From Peiella sedimenti (GTDB taxonomy: Bacteria > Pseudomonadota > Alphaproteobacteria > Caulobacterales > Caulobacteraceae): a stretch of 64,000 nucleotides of DNA. The notes beneath the pieces were generated by a model. The model did no database searches, was not told where the DNA came from, and worked only from the letters and a program-made list of their open reading frames with translations. The position numbers and the translations under genes were made by a program. Below are positions 62,817-64,000 of this stretch, piece by piece; position 1 is the first letter of the stretch, and each line of letters begins with the position of its first letter. Where the stretch lies: assembly GCF_030504955.1 (NCBI RefSeq), contig NZ_JAUKTR010000002.1, positions 248,001 through 312,000 on the forward strand. The letters are read 5' to 3'.

Positions 62817-64000
62817 ATGACCTCCGCCGCGGCGGTGATCGGCACGCGACTTTGGGACAGCGCCCGGCTGGTCTGGGACGCGGGACCGCTCATGCGTTTT
62901 CGCGGCGCGGCCGCCGTCGTGCTGGGCGGCGCCCTGGCCCTGTCCCTTGCGGGCTGGAACCCGGCTGATCCCAGCCTGAACGTCTCCAGCGCCCTGGCGC
63001 CCACCAACCCGGTCGGCGGCTTCGGCGCCGTGCTGGCGGACCTGTCCATGCAGTCGCTTGGGCTCGCCGCCTGGTTCGGCGTTCTGTTGCTGGTCCGGCT
63101 GGGGCTCTTGCGCGCCCTGGACGTGGAGCCCCGCGCCCGACGCCGCGAGCTGCGCCTCCGCGCCCTGGCGGGAATGGGAGGCGTGCTGGCCCTCTCGGCC
63201 GCCCTGGCGGCGCCGGCGCCGCCGGCCCTGTGGCGGTTGGGGCTGGGCCTGGGCGGCCTCTGGGGTCACTGGCTGATCGGCGCGCCAGAGGCCCTGTTCC
63301 AGTTCCTGCGCCTGCCCGGACCCCGCGCCATCGCCGCCGTGCTGTGGCTGGCGGCCGCCCTGCCCGGCCTGGCCTACGGCCTCAAGATCGGCCGCGACGA
63401 GCTGAAGCGTCTGGCCGCCTGGCTGACCCGCATGGTCCATCGCCCGGCGCCTCCGCGCGCGCCGCAATCGCGCCGCGCCGCCACCCCCGTCCGCAAGGCC
63501 GCCGCGCCGCGCCGCGCACGCACCGCAGCCGAGCCCGCGCTTGAGCCCGAGGCCGCGCCCGCTCCCATTCAGGTGGCCGACCCCAAGCCCGTCCGCGCCT
63601 CCACCCGCGAGGTGCGCGAGGTGCAGAAGACCCTGCCCTTCAGCGACCAGGCCGCCTTCCCGCTGCCTGAGCTAGGCATGCTGAAGCGCCCGCCCGCGCG
63701 CTCGGCCGCCGTGGACGAAGCCGCCCTGCGCCAGAACGCGGCCCTGCTCGAGGGTGTCCTGGCCGAGTTCGGCGTCCGTGGGACCATCGACCATATCCGG
63801 CCCGGCCCAGTCGTCACCCTTTACGAGCTGTCGCCCGCCCCCGGCGTCAAGCACGCTCGCGTCGTGGCCCTGTCCGACGATATCGCCCGCTCCATGAGCG
63901 CCCGCGCCTGCCGCGTCAGCGTCGTGCAGGGCCGCAACGCCATCGGCATCGAGCTGCCGAACCGCACGCGCGAGACGGTATATCTGCGCGACCTTCTGGC
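62817..64000 (+). CDS. ftsK: DNA translocase FtsK, N-terminal part (partial)
   Basis: The frame from ATG 62817 stays open to the window end (about 394 residues seen). About four TM helices lie in residues 30-180 (AAVVLGGALALSLAGW, WFGVLLLVRLGLL, GGVLALSAALAA, AIAAVLWLAAALPGLAYG). Then come a basic Pro/Ala-rich linker (about 205-280) and the start of the translocase alpha domain with ALLEGVLAEFGVRG, GPVVTLYEL and GIELPNRTRETVYLRDLL, which matches FtsK/SpoIIIE. The ATPase and gamma domains lie beyond the window. An in-frame GTG-GTG at 62754 could add 21 residues. It is divergent from the lysis-like cassette. Confidence 0.95.
   Translation, partial: MTSAAAVIGTRLWDSARLVWDAGPLMRFRGAAAVVLGGALALSLAGWNPADPSLNVSSALAPTNPVGGFGAVLADLSMQSLGLAAWFGVLLLVRLGLLRALDVEPRARRRELRLRALAGMGGVLALSAALAAPAPPALWRLGLGLGGLWGHWLIGAPEALFQFLRLPGPRAIAAVLWLAAALPGLAYGLKIGRDELKRLAAWLTRMVHRPAPPRAPQSRRAATPVRKAAAPRRARTAAEPALEPEAAPAPIQVADPKPVRASTREVREVQKTLPFSDQAAFPLPELGMLKRPPARSAAVDEAALRQNAALLEGVLAEFGVRGTIDHIRPGPVVTLYELSPAPGVKHARVVALSDDIARSMSARACRVSVVQGRNAIGIELPNRTRETVYLRDLL

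Overview
The window is high-GC, gene-dense alphaproteobacterial chromosome, most likely from the Caulobacteraceae (Brevundimonas/Phenylobacterium/Caulobacter type). Pointers are the cell-cycle regulator GcrA, the complete PhyR-NepR-EcfG-PhyK general stress response (GSR) locus, a methionine synthase split into two ORFs, abundant GTG/TTG starts with 4-base start/stop overlaps, and small-type SRP RNA. No insertion sequence, CRISPR array or rRNA operon was seen.

Layout. 1-6.2 kb: surface-polysaccharide genes on the minus strand (ABC-2 exporter ATPase and permease, tandem glycosyltransferase, RmlA, a methyltransferase) plus a DUF2793 phage/GTA-type fibre-like protein. 6.4-18.1 kb: glmS, the methionine cycle (metF, split metH, ahcY) marked by two copies of a 20-bp ATATAAGG palindrome, nudC, the SRP RNA and an M61-like peptidase. 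18.2-19.8 kb: bioB and a Tat-type secreted protein. 19.8-25.6 kb: a GSR island. nepR-ecfG-phyK and phyR diverge from paired EcfG-type promoters (GGAAC-N16/17-CGTT). Further copies of the same motif precede an entericidin, a one-TM protein, a glycine-zipper lipoprotein and a non-coding transcript with a C-rich loop that resembles the sRNA GsrN. 25.7-29.1 kb: an FAH hydrolase and zeta-GST isomerase pair, followed by an aminotransferase-like and an aldo/keto-reductase-like protein that have both lost catalytic residues. 29-31.2 kb: a BtuB-type receptor behind a cobalamin riboswitch. 31.3-40.8 kb: mutS, a phosphonopyruvate-hydrolase-like gene and glnD in an overlapping run, then murJ, trpS and a copper chaperone. 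41-51 kb (minus): purH, a nucleotide-sugar dehydratase, a heparinase-like protein, rpe, rsmB and kup. 51-58.4 kb: Rrf2 regulator and SDR, marC, pyrF, gcrA, a long dCTP deaminase, an autoregulated-looking HTH/membrane operon and a TraB/GumN protein. 58.4-64 kb: tRNA-Gly(CCC), an autotransporter esterase, a ubiH-family hydroxylase, a stand-alone holin-Rz/Rz1 lysis cassette and the 5' part of ftsK.

Links between genes. B12 uptake (riboswitch plus btuB), B12-dependent MetH, MetF and AhcY form one methionine/SAH circuit. The GSR regulators sit among apparent members of their own regulon. The best candidates for follow-up are the GsrN-like RNA and its promoter cluster, the domesticated-looking spanin cassette beside ftsK, the double pseudoenzyme pair, and the phosphonopyruvate-hydrolase-like gene between mutS and glnD. 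All functional calls come from motifs and remembered family features; no database search was run.
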